A program made the position numbers and the translations under genes. Shown here piece by piece: positions 52,528 through 61,800 of a stretch of DNA of 64,000 nucleotides (position 1 is the first letter of the stretch; each line of letters opens with the position of its first letter). Location: positions 167,473 to 231,472 of the forward strand of contig VBEC01000018.1 of assembly GCA_005883615.1 (NCBI GenBank). The letters are read 5' to 3'. Source of the DNA: Chloroflexota bacterium (lineage in GTDB: Bacteria; Chloroflexota; Limnocylindria; Limnocylindrales; CSP1-4). The notes below the pieces were generated by a model. The model saw only the letters and a program-made list of their open reading frames with translations. It had not been told where the DNA came from and did not search any database.

Positions 52528-53927
52528 GCGCGCACCCCCTCCAGATCGGCCAGAAAGCCTGGATACGAGATCGTTGCGCTGTCGGCACCCATAACGGCGG
52601 TTTCGCCGTCCGCGAGCAGCCCCGCCACTGCGAAGGTCATGGCCAGGCGGTGGTCGTCCAGGCTGTCGGCCGGCGCGCCGTTGAGACGAGCTTCTCCGGA
52701 GATGTGGAGGTCGTCGCCCTCGACCTGCACGTGCGCGCCGAGCGCTGCAAGCCCGGTGGCGATGCCCGCGATCCGATCTGATTCCTTCTTGCGCAACTCG
52801 CCCGCTCCGCGGATGACCGTGGTGCCAGCCGCTTGCGTGGCCGCCAGGCAGAGGACGGGGATCTCGTCGATCGAGGCGGCCACCTCGGCGGGAGCGATCT
52901 CGATGGCCTCGAGGCGGGAGGAACGCACGCGCAGGTCCGCCATCGGTTCCCCGCTGTCTCCGTCGGCCTGGTCCGCCCGTGCGAGGAGAGGCGTCTCTTC
53001 GATTCGGGCGCCCATCCGTCGCAACAGGTCTATGACCGCGCGACGCGTCGGGTTGACACCAACCGACCGTACGGTCAGCTCCGCGTCCGGATGGATTGCG
53101 GCGGCGACCAGCCAGAAGGCAGCCGCCGACACATCTCCTGGAATCCGCTCGTCCACTGCCCGCACCCGCAAACCTCCCGTCAGGCTCCACGCGACGCCTT
53201 CCCCGGAGCCTTCGTCCGACTGCCGCTCGACCGGGACCCCCCTGGCACGAAGCATTCGTTCTGTGTGGTCGCGCGTCCCGACCGACTCCCGGACCGTCGA
53301 GCGACCCTCGGCACGAAGGGCGGCGAGGAGGATCGCCGACTTCACCTGGGCACTCGGCACCGACGTGGTCACGTCGATAGCCCGGAGTGGTGTGCGACCC
53401 GATACGGTCAGAGGTGGAAGGGAGTCGTTGCTGCGAGCGCTGAGCTCGGCACCCATCGCGCGCAGGGGCTCGATGATACGAGCGACCGGGCGCCGCCGCA
53501 ACGATTCGTCGCCGTCCAGGGTGGCCCGAAATGGCATTCCGGCCAGCAGTCCGGCGAAGAGGCGCAGGCTCGTTCCAGAATTCCCGCAGTCCAGGGTTTC
53601 TCGCGGCTCCCTCAGGCCATCCACGCCCGGCGACACGACCCGATAGTCGACGATGCGGCCGTCATCCCGAAGGCGTTCGACCTCCGCACCCAAAGCGGCG
53701 ACGATCGCTGCGGTCGAGCGGACGTCGGCGCCGTCGCCGGCACCCTGAATGGAGCTGTTGCCCTCGGCGAGCGCTGCCAGGATCAGCGCGCGGTGGCTGA
53801 TCGACTTGTCGCCAGGCATCCGCAGTTCGCCCCGGAGCCTGGCCGCGTGCAGGATGACCGCGGTCTGCCCCGACCTCGCGCCTGGCGATCGACCCTCCGT
53901 TGCCGGACGGGCGGCGGCCGCGCTCAA
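52524..53927 (-). CDS. aroA: 3-phosphoshikimate 1-carboxyvinyltransferase (EPSP synthase)
   Basis: 467 residues from TTG 53927. The TTG overlaps the aroF stop as TTGA and is the only start that leaves the N-terminal strand [20 protein letters not shown] intact; the frame further upstream lies within aroF. Other motifs: [18 protein letters not shown] near the PEP/glyphosate region, the P-loop-like [24 protein letters not shown], and [13 protein letters not shown] with [18 protein letters not shown] at the C-terminal end. The glyphosate-site segment reads GNSGTSLRL, as in sensitive class I-like enzymes, though sensitivity cannot be concluded. Confidence 0.94.
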   Translation of the reverse strand: MSAAAARPATEGRSPGARSGQTAVILHAARLRGELRMPGDKSISHRALILAALAEGNSSIQGAGDGADVRSTAAIVAALGAEVERLRDDGRIVDYRVVSPGVDGLREPRETLDCGNSGTSLRLFAGLLAGMPFRATLDGDESLRRRPVARIIEPLRAMGAELSARSNDSLPPLTVSGRTPLRAIDVTTSVPSAQVKSAILLAALRAEGRSTVRESVGTRDHTERMLRARGVPVERQSDEGSGEGVAWSLTGGLRVRAVDERIPGDVSAAAFWLVAAAIHPDAELTVRSVGVNPTRRAVIDLLRRMGARIEETPLLARADQADGDSGEPMADLRVRSSRLEAIEIAPAEVAASIDEIPVLCLAATQAAGTTVIRGAGELRKKESDRIAGIATGLAALGAHVQVEGDDLHISGEARLNGAPADSLDDHRLAMTFAVAGLLADGETAVMGADSATISYPGFLADLEGVRA

Positions 53928-55000
53928 TGCCCGCTCGCGCCACCCACCCCGAGCGCCGGAGCGGATGGCAATGGGTCGCCGTGCAGGTGGCGAACCTGGG
54001 CATGGATCGGCACGAGAGCCGACATCATCGAGCGGAACTGCTCGAGTGTGAGGGACTGCTCGCCGTCCGAGAGCGCCTCCTCCGGCCGCGGATGGACCTC
54101 GACCATCACCCCGTCGGCCCCGGCGGCGACGCCGGCGAGGGCCATCGGCTTGACCAGCCAACGCTTCCCGGTCGCGTGCGAGGGGTCGACGATGACCGGG
54201 AGATGCGTGAGGTGATGGAGCAGCGGCACGGCGGCCAGGTCCATGGTGTTGCGGGTATAGGTCTCGAACGTCCGGATGCCACGTTCGCACAGGATCACAT
54301 TCGGGTTGCCCGAGGAGACGATGTACTCCGCTGCCATCAGCCACTCTTCCACGGTCGCGCCGTAGCCGCGCTTGAGCATGACCGGCCGCGCGACGCGACC
54401 GACCGCCGTCAGAAGCGAGTAGTTCTGCATGTTGCGCGTCCCGACCTGGAGGATGTCGGCGTACTCCTGGACGATGTCGACCTGGTTGGGCTCCATGACC
54501 TCGGTGACGACCGGCAGGCCGGTCCGCTCCCGGGCTTCGGCCAGGTAGCGCAGCGCCTCAACGCCAAGTCCCTGGAACGTGTACGGGCTCGTCCGCGGCT
54601 TGAAGGCTCCTCCGCGAAGGATGGTCGCGCCGTTGGCCGCCACGGAGTCCGCGGTCTCGAACAGCTGCTCGCGGCTCTCGACCGAGCAAGGACCGGCCAT
54701 CACGGTGAGCGAACCGTCGCCGATCGTGGCGTTCAGCACGCGCACGACCGTGTCCTCCGGATGGAACTCCCGCGAGGTGAGCTTGAAGGGCCGGCTGATC
54801 CGAGTCACCGTCTCGACACCCGGCAGTGCCGAGAGGCGATCGATGAGACGCTGGCGGCGCGGTCCGATCTCGCCGACCACGGCAATGACTACTCGCTCCG
54901 TCCCCTGATGGTCGAACGGTGTCATCCCCTCGGACAGGATGTGGCTCTTGACGCCGTTGATGTCGGCTTCGCTGGCACCCCCGGCCATCACCACGAACAT
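53924..55000 (-). CDS. aroF: 3-deoxy-7-phosphoheptulonate synthase (DAHP synthase, AroA(beta)/KDO8PS-like type)
   Basis: 358 residues. Residues 1-70 form the N-terminal ferredoxin-like regulatory domain ([22 protein letters not shown]... [11 protein letters not shown]) that mediates feedback in Thermotoga-type enzymes. The barrel has [73 protein letters not shown] and [12 protein letters not shown]. It condenses PEP with erythrose-4-phosphate. ATG 55000. First structural gene of the aro operon, behind the leader-peptide attenuator. Confidence 0.96.
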   Translation of the reverse strand: MFVVMAGGASEADINGVKSHILSEGMTPFDHQGTERVVIAVVGEIGPRRQRLIDRLSALPGVETVTRISRPFKLTSREFHPEDTVVRVLNATIGDGSLTVMAGPCSVESREQLFETADSVAANGATILRGGAFKPRTSPYTFQGLGVEALRYLAEARERTGLPVVTEVMEPNQVDIVQEYADILQVGTRNMQNYSLLTAVGRVARPVMLKRGYGATVEEWLMAAEYIVSSGNPNVILCERGIRTFETYTRNTMDLAAVPLLHHLTHLPVIVDPSHATGKRWLVKPMALAGVAAGADGVMVEVHPRPEEALSDGEQSLTLEQFRSMMSALVPIHAQVRHLHGDPLPSAPALGVGGASGH

Positions 55001-55043
55001 CGCGTGTGTCCTTCTGTTCGGCTCAATGAACTCTCTATCCGGT

Positions 55044-55074
55044 CAAAGAAAAAAGCAGAGGCCGTGACCTCTGC
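55044..55074 (-). terminator. attenuator terminator of the aro operon
   Basis: On the minus strand GCAGAGG pairs with CCTCTGC (arms 55068-55074 and 55055-55061, 6-nt loop), followed by TTTTTTCTTT. It lies 48 nt past the leader-peptide stop and 44 nt before aroF. Confidence 0.88.
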
Positions 55075-55121
55075 TCCATCCCGGCAAGACCCGCGCTCCG
55101 GGGTCTAGGCTCCGGGGCTGG

Positions 55122-55157
55122 TCATGCCGGGCTGTCGTAAAAGTAAAAGTGGCTCAT
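55122..55157 (-). CDS. aro operon leader peptide MSHFYFYDSPA
   Basis: An 11-codon ORF from ATG 55157 to TGA 55122, encoding MSHFYFYDSPA. Four consecutive aromatic codons TTT TAC TTT TAC occur at positions 4-7. It sits between a good promoter and a rho-independent terminator in front of the DAHP synthase gene. This is the architecture of translational-stalling attenuation: shortage of charged tRNA-Phe or tRNA-Tyr would stall the ribosome and prevent terminator formation. The ATG falls only about 6 nt after the predicted transcript start, so the leader may be translated leaderless. An antiterminator pairing was not worked out. Confidence 0.85.
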   Translation of the reverse strand: MSHFYFYDSPA

Positions 55158-55169
55158 GTGCGTGGCCGG

Positions 55170-55198
55170 ACAGTAGCCGAGGCCTCTCAGGAAGTCAA
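55170..55198 (-). promoter_or_regulatory. aro operon promoter
   Basis: TTGACT (55193-55198), 17-nt spacer, TACTGT (55170-55175). Transcript start predicted near 55163. Confidence 0.75.
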
Positions 55199-55234
55199 CG
55201 CGGTCGGTTGTCGGGGCCGCGCCGCTCTCTGACC

Positions 55235-55255
55235 AACGATCACCCAGGGATCGTT
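55235..55255. promoter_or_regulatory. inverted repeat upstream of the aro promoter
   Basis: AACGATC, 7-nt spacer, GATCGTT: perfect 7-bp arms about 37 bp upstream of the aro -35. Could be an operator, or chance. The remaining sequence up to 55506 shows nothing else convincing apart from a TAAGCT at 55486-55491 that may serve tRNA-Ser(GCU). Confidence 0.3.
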
Positions 55256-55506
55256 AGGCGGCTCGCTGCAGACCGCAGGCCTTGGCGCACCGCCGATTCA
55301 TCCCATGGCGCGCTCAGCCCGGGATGGATCCAGCCGGCCGTTGGGCCCGCGAGCTTCCAACAGGCGGTGCACGGTGACGAACGATACGTCCGCGTTGGTT
55401 TGACAGCGACTTCGCGCTCACGATCGGGCCAAAAAACCCGCATCTCCGGGTCGCGCCCCGAGCAGGTCGCGCCGGGGCCAGGTGCTAAGCTTCGGCCGCT
55501 GCCGAC

Positions 55507-55598
<92 letters not shown>

Positions 55599-55612
55599 GC
55601 CACCCAGCACGT

Positions 55613-55688
55613 GCGCCCGTAGCTCAGCGGATAGAGCGTCAGGTTGCGGACCTGAAGGTCGTGGGTTCGAGTCCCGCCGGGCGCGCCA
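55613..55688 (+). tRNA. tRNA-Arg(GCG)
   Basis: 76 nt with encoded CCA. Acceptor GCGCCCG/CGGGCGC, D-stem GCTC/GAGC, anticodon stem TCAGG/CCTGA with loop TTGCGGA and anticodon GCG at 55646-55648. A20 in the D-loop and C35, the main arginine identity elements, are present. GCG reads CGC and CGU directly. Most bacteria instead use an ACG gene edited to ICG by TadA. Confidence 0.92.
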
Positions 55689-55733
55689 ACTCCCGACCGC
55701 ATCTCCTGACTCGACTCGCCGGAGGGCTTGCCG

Positions 55734-56615
55734 TTGGAGCGCATCGGCTTCCTGGGGCTCGGCACCATGGGTGCCGCGATGGCGGCCAACCTGGCTCGCG
55801 CGGGCTACCCCCTGACGGTTTGGAATCGGACGCCGGGTCGAGCCGCGGAACTCAGGAAATTGGGCGCGAAGGAGGGAGACCACCCAGCCGAGGTCGCGGC
55901 CGCGAGCGACGTCGTGGCCATCTGTGTCTCGGACTCGCCGGACGTCGAGGCGGTGCTCTTTGGCGAGCACGGGGTCGCTGAGGGCATCAAGGCGGGCTCG
56001 CTCGTCATCGACTGCTCGACGATCTCGCCGGCCGTGACGTGGCAGGCTGCCCAGCGGCTCGCCAGGCAGGAGGTCGACCTCGTGGACGCGCCGGTCAGCG
56101 GTGGCTCGGAAGGCGCTCAGAAGGCGACCCTCACCATCTTCGTGGGCGGAGAGCCGGCGGCCTTCGAGCGGGCGCGCCCGATCCTCGAGGTCCTCGGCAA
56201 GACCGTCACCCACGTTGGCCCGAGCGGGTCCGGCCAGGCGGTGAAGGCAGTCAACCAGGTGATCCTGGCGGGAACCTACCTCGGCGTCGCCGAAGGAATC
56301 ATTCTCGCGATGAAGTCCGGGCTCGACGTCGAGCAGGTCGTCGAAGCCCTCGGCGGCGGTGCCGCCCAGAGCTGGGTCCTGGCCAACCGAAGCGGCCGGA
56401 TGATCGCCAACGACTACCCGCTCGGTTTCAAGACGTCGCTTCACCGCAAGGACCTTGGGATCGCCCTCGCGCTGGCCGCCGAGGTCGGCGCGACCCTGCC
56501 CGTCGCGGCGCTGTGTGCCCAGCTCGAAACCGGCCTCGTGACGCAGGGTCACGGGGACGACGACATGTCGGCGGTGGCGCGCACCATCCGCGAGCTCTCG
56601 GGCCTCGAGGCATAG
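55734..56615 (+). CDS. NAD(P)-dependent beta-hydroxyacid dehydrogenase (3-hydroxyisobutyrate dehydrogenase family)
   Basis: 293 residues from TTG 55734, chosen because GGAGGG at 55721-55726 is 7 nt upstream; the TTG at 55728 would be too close to it. Rossmann GFLGLGTMGAAMAANLARAG (5-24) with NRTPGRA (31-37) suggesting NADPH. Substrate motif VDAPVSGGSEGAQKATLTIFVGG (117-139) and catalytic Lys171 in SGSGQAVKAVNQ. It would oxidise 3-hydroxyisobutyrate or reduce tartronate semialdehyde or a related substrate. Which one cannot be told. Confidence 0.9.
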   Translation: MERIGFLGLGTMGAAMAANLARAGYPLTVWNRTPGRAAELRKLGAKEGDHPAEVAAASDVVAICVSDSPDVEAVLFGEHGVAEGIKAGSLVIDCSTISPAVTWQAAQRLARQEVDLVDAPVSGGSEGAQKATLTIFVGGEPAAFERARPILEVLGKTVTHVGPSGSGQAVKAVNQVILAGTYLGVAEGIILAMKSGLDVEQVVEALGGGAAQSWVLANRSGRMIANDYPLGFKTSLHRKDLGIALALAAEVGATLPVAALCAQLETGLVTQGHGDDDMSAVARTIRELSGLEA

Positions 56616-56650
56616 TCGACCTCGAGCATCCCCAGGTTTGCGCGCGGGGC

Positions 56651-57859
56651 CTAGACCGCGGCGACCTCGAGCGGAAGCGCATCGGGCTGGCCGACTGGCA
56701 GCATGGGGTGACCCAGCCGATCGGAGTAGCGCGGCCGGAAGCGTTGATCGTTGTACATCGTCGGGACGTCGACGCGGCGCGGAGGCACCGTCGGGTCCGG
56801 CAGCTCGGTATGTGCGTACTTGCCGTCCCGGATCGCGACCATTCGGCCGCTCGAGCCGTCGCGAATGAGATCCATGGCGACGTTCGCAAAGGTGATCGCG
56901 ACCATCTGGTCGAGCGAATCCGGCTCGCCGCTGCGGAGGTCGTAGGTGAGCTCGCTGGCCACGGTCTCCTCGCCCGACCGGCGGTGGATCTCGTCCGCGA
57001 GGACCTCGCCGATGTTCGCCTTGTGCCGGTGGCCGTAGGCGTCGGCCTCGCCGATCTCGGGTAGGCGTCCGCCGCGCCACATGGCGCCCTCGGCAGCCAC
57101 GACGAGCGCGTAATGGCTGGGGTTAAGCCGCTTGTCCTCGGCCAGCACCTCGACGAGGGCGTCCAGGTCGAAGGGCGACTCCGGAATGAGGCAGCGGGCT
57201 GATGCGACGTAGGCGGTGTAGAGCGCCGTGAAGCCGCAGTCTCGCCCGAAGATCCGGAAGACTCCCACCCGCTCGTGCGATCCGAGCGTCGTCCGCTGGC
57301 GGCCGATCAGCTCCTTCGCCCGGGTGATGGCCGACGAGAAACCGATGCAGTACTCGGTCCCCGGCACGTCGTTGTCCATCGTCTTGGGAATTGCAATCAG
57401 CGGCACTCCGCTCTCGGACAGAACGCGCGCGAAGCTGAGGGTGTCGTCGCCGCCGATAGCGACCAGATAATCGAGTCCCAGCCGGCCGATGTTCTCGAGG
57501 ACGATCGGCGTTAGGTCGTACACGCCGTCGCCGGCCGCGAGGCTCGGAAGCCGATCGGGTGCGATTGCCGCCGGCAGGCGCACCGCGGGCATCTTGCGCG
57601 GGTTCGTCCGCGACGTGTGGAGGACGGTGCCACCCGTGCGGTCGATGGTGCGCGTGTTGTCCCGATCGAGCCGCCGGAGGTACTCCTTGTCGAGCTCCCT
57701 GCCGGGCTGCATGTGCGTCAGGCCTTCCCAGCCGCGGCGGATGCCGATGACGTCATACCCCAGCTCGGTGGAGCGGTACACCACGCTCTTGATGACCGGG
57801 TTCAGTCCCGGAACGTCGCCGCCGCCCGTGAGGATGCCGATCCGGCGCGTGCTGGCCAT
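56651..57859 (-). CDS. 6-phosphofructokinase, PPi-type active site
   Basis: 402 residues. GILTGGGDVPGLNPVIKSVV at the N-terminus. The phosphoryl-donor site has GGDDT (136-140) rather than GGDGS, and PKTMDND (158-164) with Lys159 in the position that is Gly in ATP enzymes. This Asp/Lys pair is the known signature of pyrophosphate-dependent enzymes. RFGRDCGFTA-like IFGRDCGF and EGAMWRGG are present. It interconverts fructose 6-phosphate and 1,6-bisphosphate, reversibly if PPi-dependent. ATG 57859 with TAGCAT 8 nt upstream. Ends 35 bp from the convergent dehydrogenase gene. Confidence 0.9.
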   Translation of the reverse strand: MASTRRIGILTGGGDVPGLNPVIKSVVYRSTELGYDVIGIRRGWEGLTHMQPGRELDKEYLRRLDRDNTRTIDRTGGTVLHTSRTNPRKMPAVRLPAAIAPDRLPSLAAGDGVYDLTPIVLENIGRLGLDYLVAIGGDDTLSFARVLSESGVPLIAIPKTMDNDVPGTEYCIGFSSAITRAKELIGRQRTTLGSHERVGVFRIFGRDCGFTALYTAYVASARCLIPESPFDLDALVEVLAEDKRLNPSHYALVVAAEGAMWRGGRLPEIGEADAYGHRHKANIGEVLADEIHRRSGEETVASELTYDLRSGEPDSLDQMVAITFANVAMDLIRDGSSGRMVAIRDGKYAHTELPDPTVPPRRVDVPTMYNDQRFRPRYSDRLGHPMLPVGQPDALPLEVAAV

Positions 57860-57867
57860 CTCGCGAC

Positions 57868-57873
57868 ATGCTA
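57868..57873 (-). promoter_or_regulatory. putative -10 element for leaderless phosphofructokinase gene
   Basis: TAGCAT lies 8 nt before the ATG at 57859. Confidence 0.4.
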
Positions 57874-57907
57874 ACCGAGAGGTCGAAGAAGCCGCGACCC
57901 GGGCGAG

Positions 57908-57913
57908 TATGAT
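57908..57913 (+). promoter_or_regulatory. putative -10 element for TadA-like gene
   Basis: TATGAT lies 7 nt before ATG 57921. The two divergent leaderless-type promoters for this gene and the phosphofructokinase sit within 46 bp. Confidence 0.45.
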
Positions 57914-57920
57914 CCCGGCG

Positions 57921-58388
57921 ATGAATTACGAGCTGTTCATGGGCGAGGCGCTGGCAGAGGCCCGACTGGCACTCGATCACGGCGAGCGCCCCATCGCCGC
58001 GGTAGCGGTGGTCAACGATGCGATGGTTGCCCGGGCGCATGACCGGGTTCGCGAGTCCAACGACCCGACCGCGCACGCAGTGGTCGTCGCGCTCCGTGAG
58101 TCCGCCCGGAAGCTCGGCTCGACGGACCTCAGCGACGCCACGATCTTCGCCACCCTGGAGCCGTGCGCGATGTGCGTCGGCGCCCTCCTGGAAAGCGATG
58201 TGGCGGCGCTCGTGTACGCGGTTCCCAACGAGGTCGACGGGGCCGCCGGCTCGGTGGTGCAGCTGGCGCAACATGCCGGGCTTCCCCGCCGGATCAAGGT
58301 CGTCAGTGGCATCCGTCGCGACGAGGCGGAGGAACTGTTCGGGGCCGCGCCGGAGGCCAGGACCGTCGCGCCGCAGCCGGCTCGCTGA
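57921..58388 (+). CDS. TadA-like nucleoside deaminase with catalytic Glu replaced by Val
   Basis: 155 residues from ATG 57921; ATG 57909 is in frame and possible but falls inside the -10. Fold motifs of the cytidine-deaminase superfamily are present: FMGEALAEARLALDHGERPIAAVAVV, then DPTAHAVVVALRE and TLEPCAMCVGALL. The zinc ligands His52, Cys82 and Cys85 remain. The proton-shuttling Glu of the HAE motif is Val54 (codon GTG where GAG would give Glu), so classical deamination should be lost. Candidates are an inactive paralogue, a decaying tadA, or a zinc protein with a new role. A tRNA-Arg(GCG) that needs no inosine lies 2.3 kb away. Confidence 0.82.
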   Translation: MNYELFMGEALAEARLALDHGERPIAAVAVVNDAMVARAHDRVRESNDPTAHAVVVALRESARKLGSTDLSDATIFATLEPCAMCVGALLESDVAALVYAVPNEVDGAAGSVVQLAQHAGLPRRIKVVSGIRRDEAEELFGAAPEARTVAPQPAR

Positions 58389-58460
58389 CCGTCGAGGTCC
58401 CTGCTCCGGGCGCCGGCTAATGGCTCGGACGCCTCGGGTCCCTTTGGTATCCTCGTCGAC

Positions 58461-58546
<86 letters not shown>

Positions 58547-58734
58547 ATGATCGCCTCGCTGACGAGCCGTGGCCATGGCGGCGCCTTCGAGCCCTCACTC
58601 ACGCACGCCCGGGCGCGCTCGTGACGGACTCTCGACGCCAAACCTCGGGCCGATGGCGTCGCGGAGCTCCGCCTTGGGCCTCGGTGGGCGAGGGGCAACA
58701 CCACGATTTAGGTGCCCGTAATCTGTAGGTAGCG
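58547..58734. other. spacer between tRNA-Ser(CGA) and tRNA-Ser(GGA)
   Basis: 188 bp. TAATCT at 58718-58723 is a likely -10 for the downstream tRNA. No protein-coding sequence is convincing. Confidence 0.4.
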
Positions 58735-58822
58735 CGGAGAGGTCGCCTAGAGGCCTAGGGCGCCGCACTGGAAATGCGGTATGGGGCAACCCATCGGGGG
58801 TTCGAATCCCCCCCTCTCCGCC
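58735..58822 (+). tRNA. tRNA-Ser(GGA)
   Basis: 88 nt with encoded CCA. GGAGAGG/CCTCTCC acceptor, discriminator G. Anticodon GGA at 58769-58771 in loop CTGGAAA, stem CCGCA/TGCGG. Long variable arm TATGGGGCAACCCATC. Confidence 0.94.
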
Positions 58823-58860
58823 AAGTCCTGCCCGACGCATCCTATGGTGAGCACGGCCCT

Positions 58861-58866
58861 TAGACT
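58861..58866 (+). promoter_or_regulatory. putative -10 element for leaderless cyclase-ATPase gene
   Basis: TAGACT lies 6 nt before ATG 58873. Confidence 0.45.
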
Positions 58867-58872
58867 GCCGAC

Positions 58873-61800
58873 ATGCCCGAGGAGCGGAAGCTCGTCACCG
58901 TCCTGTTCATCGACGTGGTCGGCTCGACGTCGATGGGCGAGGCGAACGACCCGGAGGTCGTCCGCGCCGTGCTCGCCCGCTATTTCGAACACATGCGGGC
59001 GATCGCAGAGGCTCATGGCGGGACCGTCGAGAAGTTCATCGGCGATGCCGTCATGGCGGTCTTCGGGGCGCCTCGCCTCCACGACGACGATGCTGAGCGG
59101 GCCGTCCGGGCCGCGCTCGCCATGCGCGAGGGCATGGAGGCCCTGAACGCGGAGCTTGCCGTACACGTCGAAGCCCGCATCGGGGTGAACAGTGGCGAAG
59201 CGGTCGCGGCCGTCGGCCAAGGGGAGCAGGCCCTGGTCACCGGCGACGTCGTCAACGTCGCCGCGAGGCTTGAACAGGCGGCAACTGCCAACGAGATCCT
59301 CGTCGGGCCACTGACCGAGCAGCTGACCCGTGAGGCGATCGACTACGCCGGCCGGGAGCCATTGGCCGTGCGCGGAAAGGCGGAGCCGGTGACGGCCTTC
59401 TCTGCGATGCGTGCGCGAACGGCTGTCCCAGAGCAGGCGCGCGGCCTCCCCGGCATGCGGGCTCGGCTCGTCGGTCGCGAGCACGAAATGCATCTGCTGC
59501 TCGAGACCTTCGAGCGGGCGCTGAAGGATCGCCGTGCGCAGCTTTTCACGATCGTGGGAACAGCAGGGATTGGCAAGTCACGCCTTGTCGGCGAGTTCCT
59601 GGCCCGGGTCGCGGGCCAGGGCGAGATCGTTGTTCGTCGCGGTCGATGCCTTCCTTATGGAACCGGCATCACGTATTGGCCGCTGATGGAGATTCTCCAG
59701 GACGACCTCGGCGTCCGGCTCGCGGATGGCCGGCACCGGGCGCCCGAACTACTGGCCGACCGTCTCGAGGTCCTGCTCCCGAGCAGGGAGGGGCGGTCGG
59801 CGATCGAGAGCCGAGCCGCGGTAATCCTGGGTCTGCAGGAGGCCGGTGACGCCCTGCCGGACGTGTCCGCCGCTCGACTGCCGGCCGAGCTTGGATGGGG
59901 GATGCGACGCTATCTCGAGGCCGTTGCCACAGCCTCACCGACCATCGTCGTGGTGGACGATCTTCAATGGGCGGACCCGGTCGTGATCGACGTCCTTGCC
60001 GGCATCGTCGAGCGCTCGCTCGACGTCCCACTGATGATCGTGACTGTCGCTCGACCTGAGCTCCTGGAGCACCAGCCGGGCTGGGGCGCAGGCCGGACGA
60101 ACGCGGCAGTCGTCGACCTCGAGCCTTTGAACGACACCGAGACGCGAACCCTCATTGGCCGCCTCCTGGACGTCGAGGAGCTCCCGGACGATCTCCGGTC
60201 GAAGATCGTCGCGCGCTCCGAGGGCAATCCGCTCTTCTGCGAGGAATTCCTGCGGATGTTGATCGACGAGGGCCGACTCATCCGCGAGGGTAATCACTGG
60301 CGAGCCTTGCCCGGGACGACCGAAGTCCGGGTCCCGGAATCGATCCAGGCGCTCCTGGCTGCGCGCCTCGATGGCCTCGAGCCGGACGTGAAGCAATTGG
60401 TGCTGGCGGCAAGCGTCGTCGGGGAACGCTTTGAGCTCGACCAGCTTGGGGCGCTGGGCAACCTGCAGGACGCCGAAGCGACGATAGGCCGCCTCGAGAG
60501 GACAGGATTGATCGTCGAAGATCGAGAAAGTGGACGTCGGGACGCGTACCGCTTCCGACATCTTCTGATCCGGGACGTCGCCTACTCCTCACTGCCAAAG
60601 CGCGAGCGAGCCGACGCCCACGAGGCGTTTGCCGGCCACCTTGCCGGGGCCGCCGCCGATCGCCATGAGCTCACCGAGATCCTGGCGCACCATGCAGACC
60701 GTGCGCTCGACCTCTCACTCGAGTTGCGCCTGTCGGGTGACCTCCTGGCGCGACGGGCGCGCCTGGCTCTCGGATGGTCGCTCGCCGCAGCTGAACGCGC
60801 GATCGATCGACAGGACCGACCCGCCGCCGGATCTTTTCTGGGTACATCCGCCCTTGCTTCGGAGGCGCTGGGTGGCGGTGTCGAGGGCGGCGATGCGGCG
60901 CGCCTGGCTCTCCTCCAGGCGAGGCTCGCCGGGTTACGGGGAGACTATCTCACGGCTCGCCGCGGCCTGACGGACGCGACGCGCCTCGCCGAGGAGGCTC
61001 GCCGGCCCGACCTGGCGGCCGCAGCGCAGCACGCCCTGGCCGGAGTCCTGGTGTTCTCGGCCGGCGGGCCCTCCGACGATCAGGAATTGGAACGTGCGGT
61101 CTCGCGGGCGATTGCCCTCTACGACGGAATTGGTGACGTCGGTGGTCGCTTGTCGGCCGAGCTCCTGGGGCTCGAGCGTCTGTTCGGCGCGGGCGAACTG
61201 ACCGAGATGATCCGGCGCGGCAGGGAGCTCGCGCAGACGGCCCTGTCAATCGGCGAGGGCGGACGTGCGGCTGCGATCCTCACGCGCCTGGCTTCTGCCG
61301 CCGAATGGCAGGGCAAGCCCGCGCTCGCTGAGTCGCTCCTGGAGCAGGGTGAGGCGCTGGCCGTCCAGAACGGTCTTCGCTCGACGTTGCTCCTCGCACG
61401 GTTTTATCGGCTGCGCTTGCACTGGATGCGCGGTGAATTCGAGGCCGTGGAATCGGGGGCTCGCGATGTCGTCTCCGACGCCATCGAGGAAGGAGATGGC
61501 AACCTGGCCCTGGCGACTCTTCGGCTCCTCGGCGAGACGCTGATGGAGGAGGGTCGTTTCGCAGACGCCGACGTGCCGTTGGCGAAGGCGCTCGAAGCCA
61601 GCGAAGCCTCGGGCGACCGCTGGAGCAGGACCGAGTTGCTGGCGTTCCGGGCACGTTGTGCCGCCGAGCTCGGGGACATCGTCGCCGCCGAACGTCTCCT
61701 CTCGGCGGCGGAGGAGATGCTGCGCCAATCGGATTTGGCTGGACGGTCCGTCTTCGACACCGCCCTCGGCACGGTTCGCCGGTTGGAGGGGCGCCTCGAG

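Noticed and set aside
52527-53190. Upstream 221-codon extension of aroE
   Set aside because: It is the antisense-like alternate frame of aroA; the GTGA junction at 52527 gives the normal shikimate dehydrogenase N-terminus.
55400-55440. TTGACA at 55400 as a strong promoter for the tRNA pair
   Set aside because: No acceptable -10 at 16-18 nt; a TAAGCT at 55486 is better placed for tRNA-Ser(GCU).
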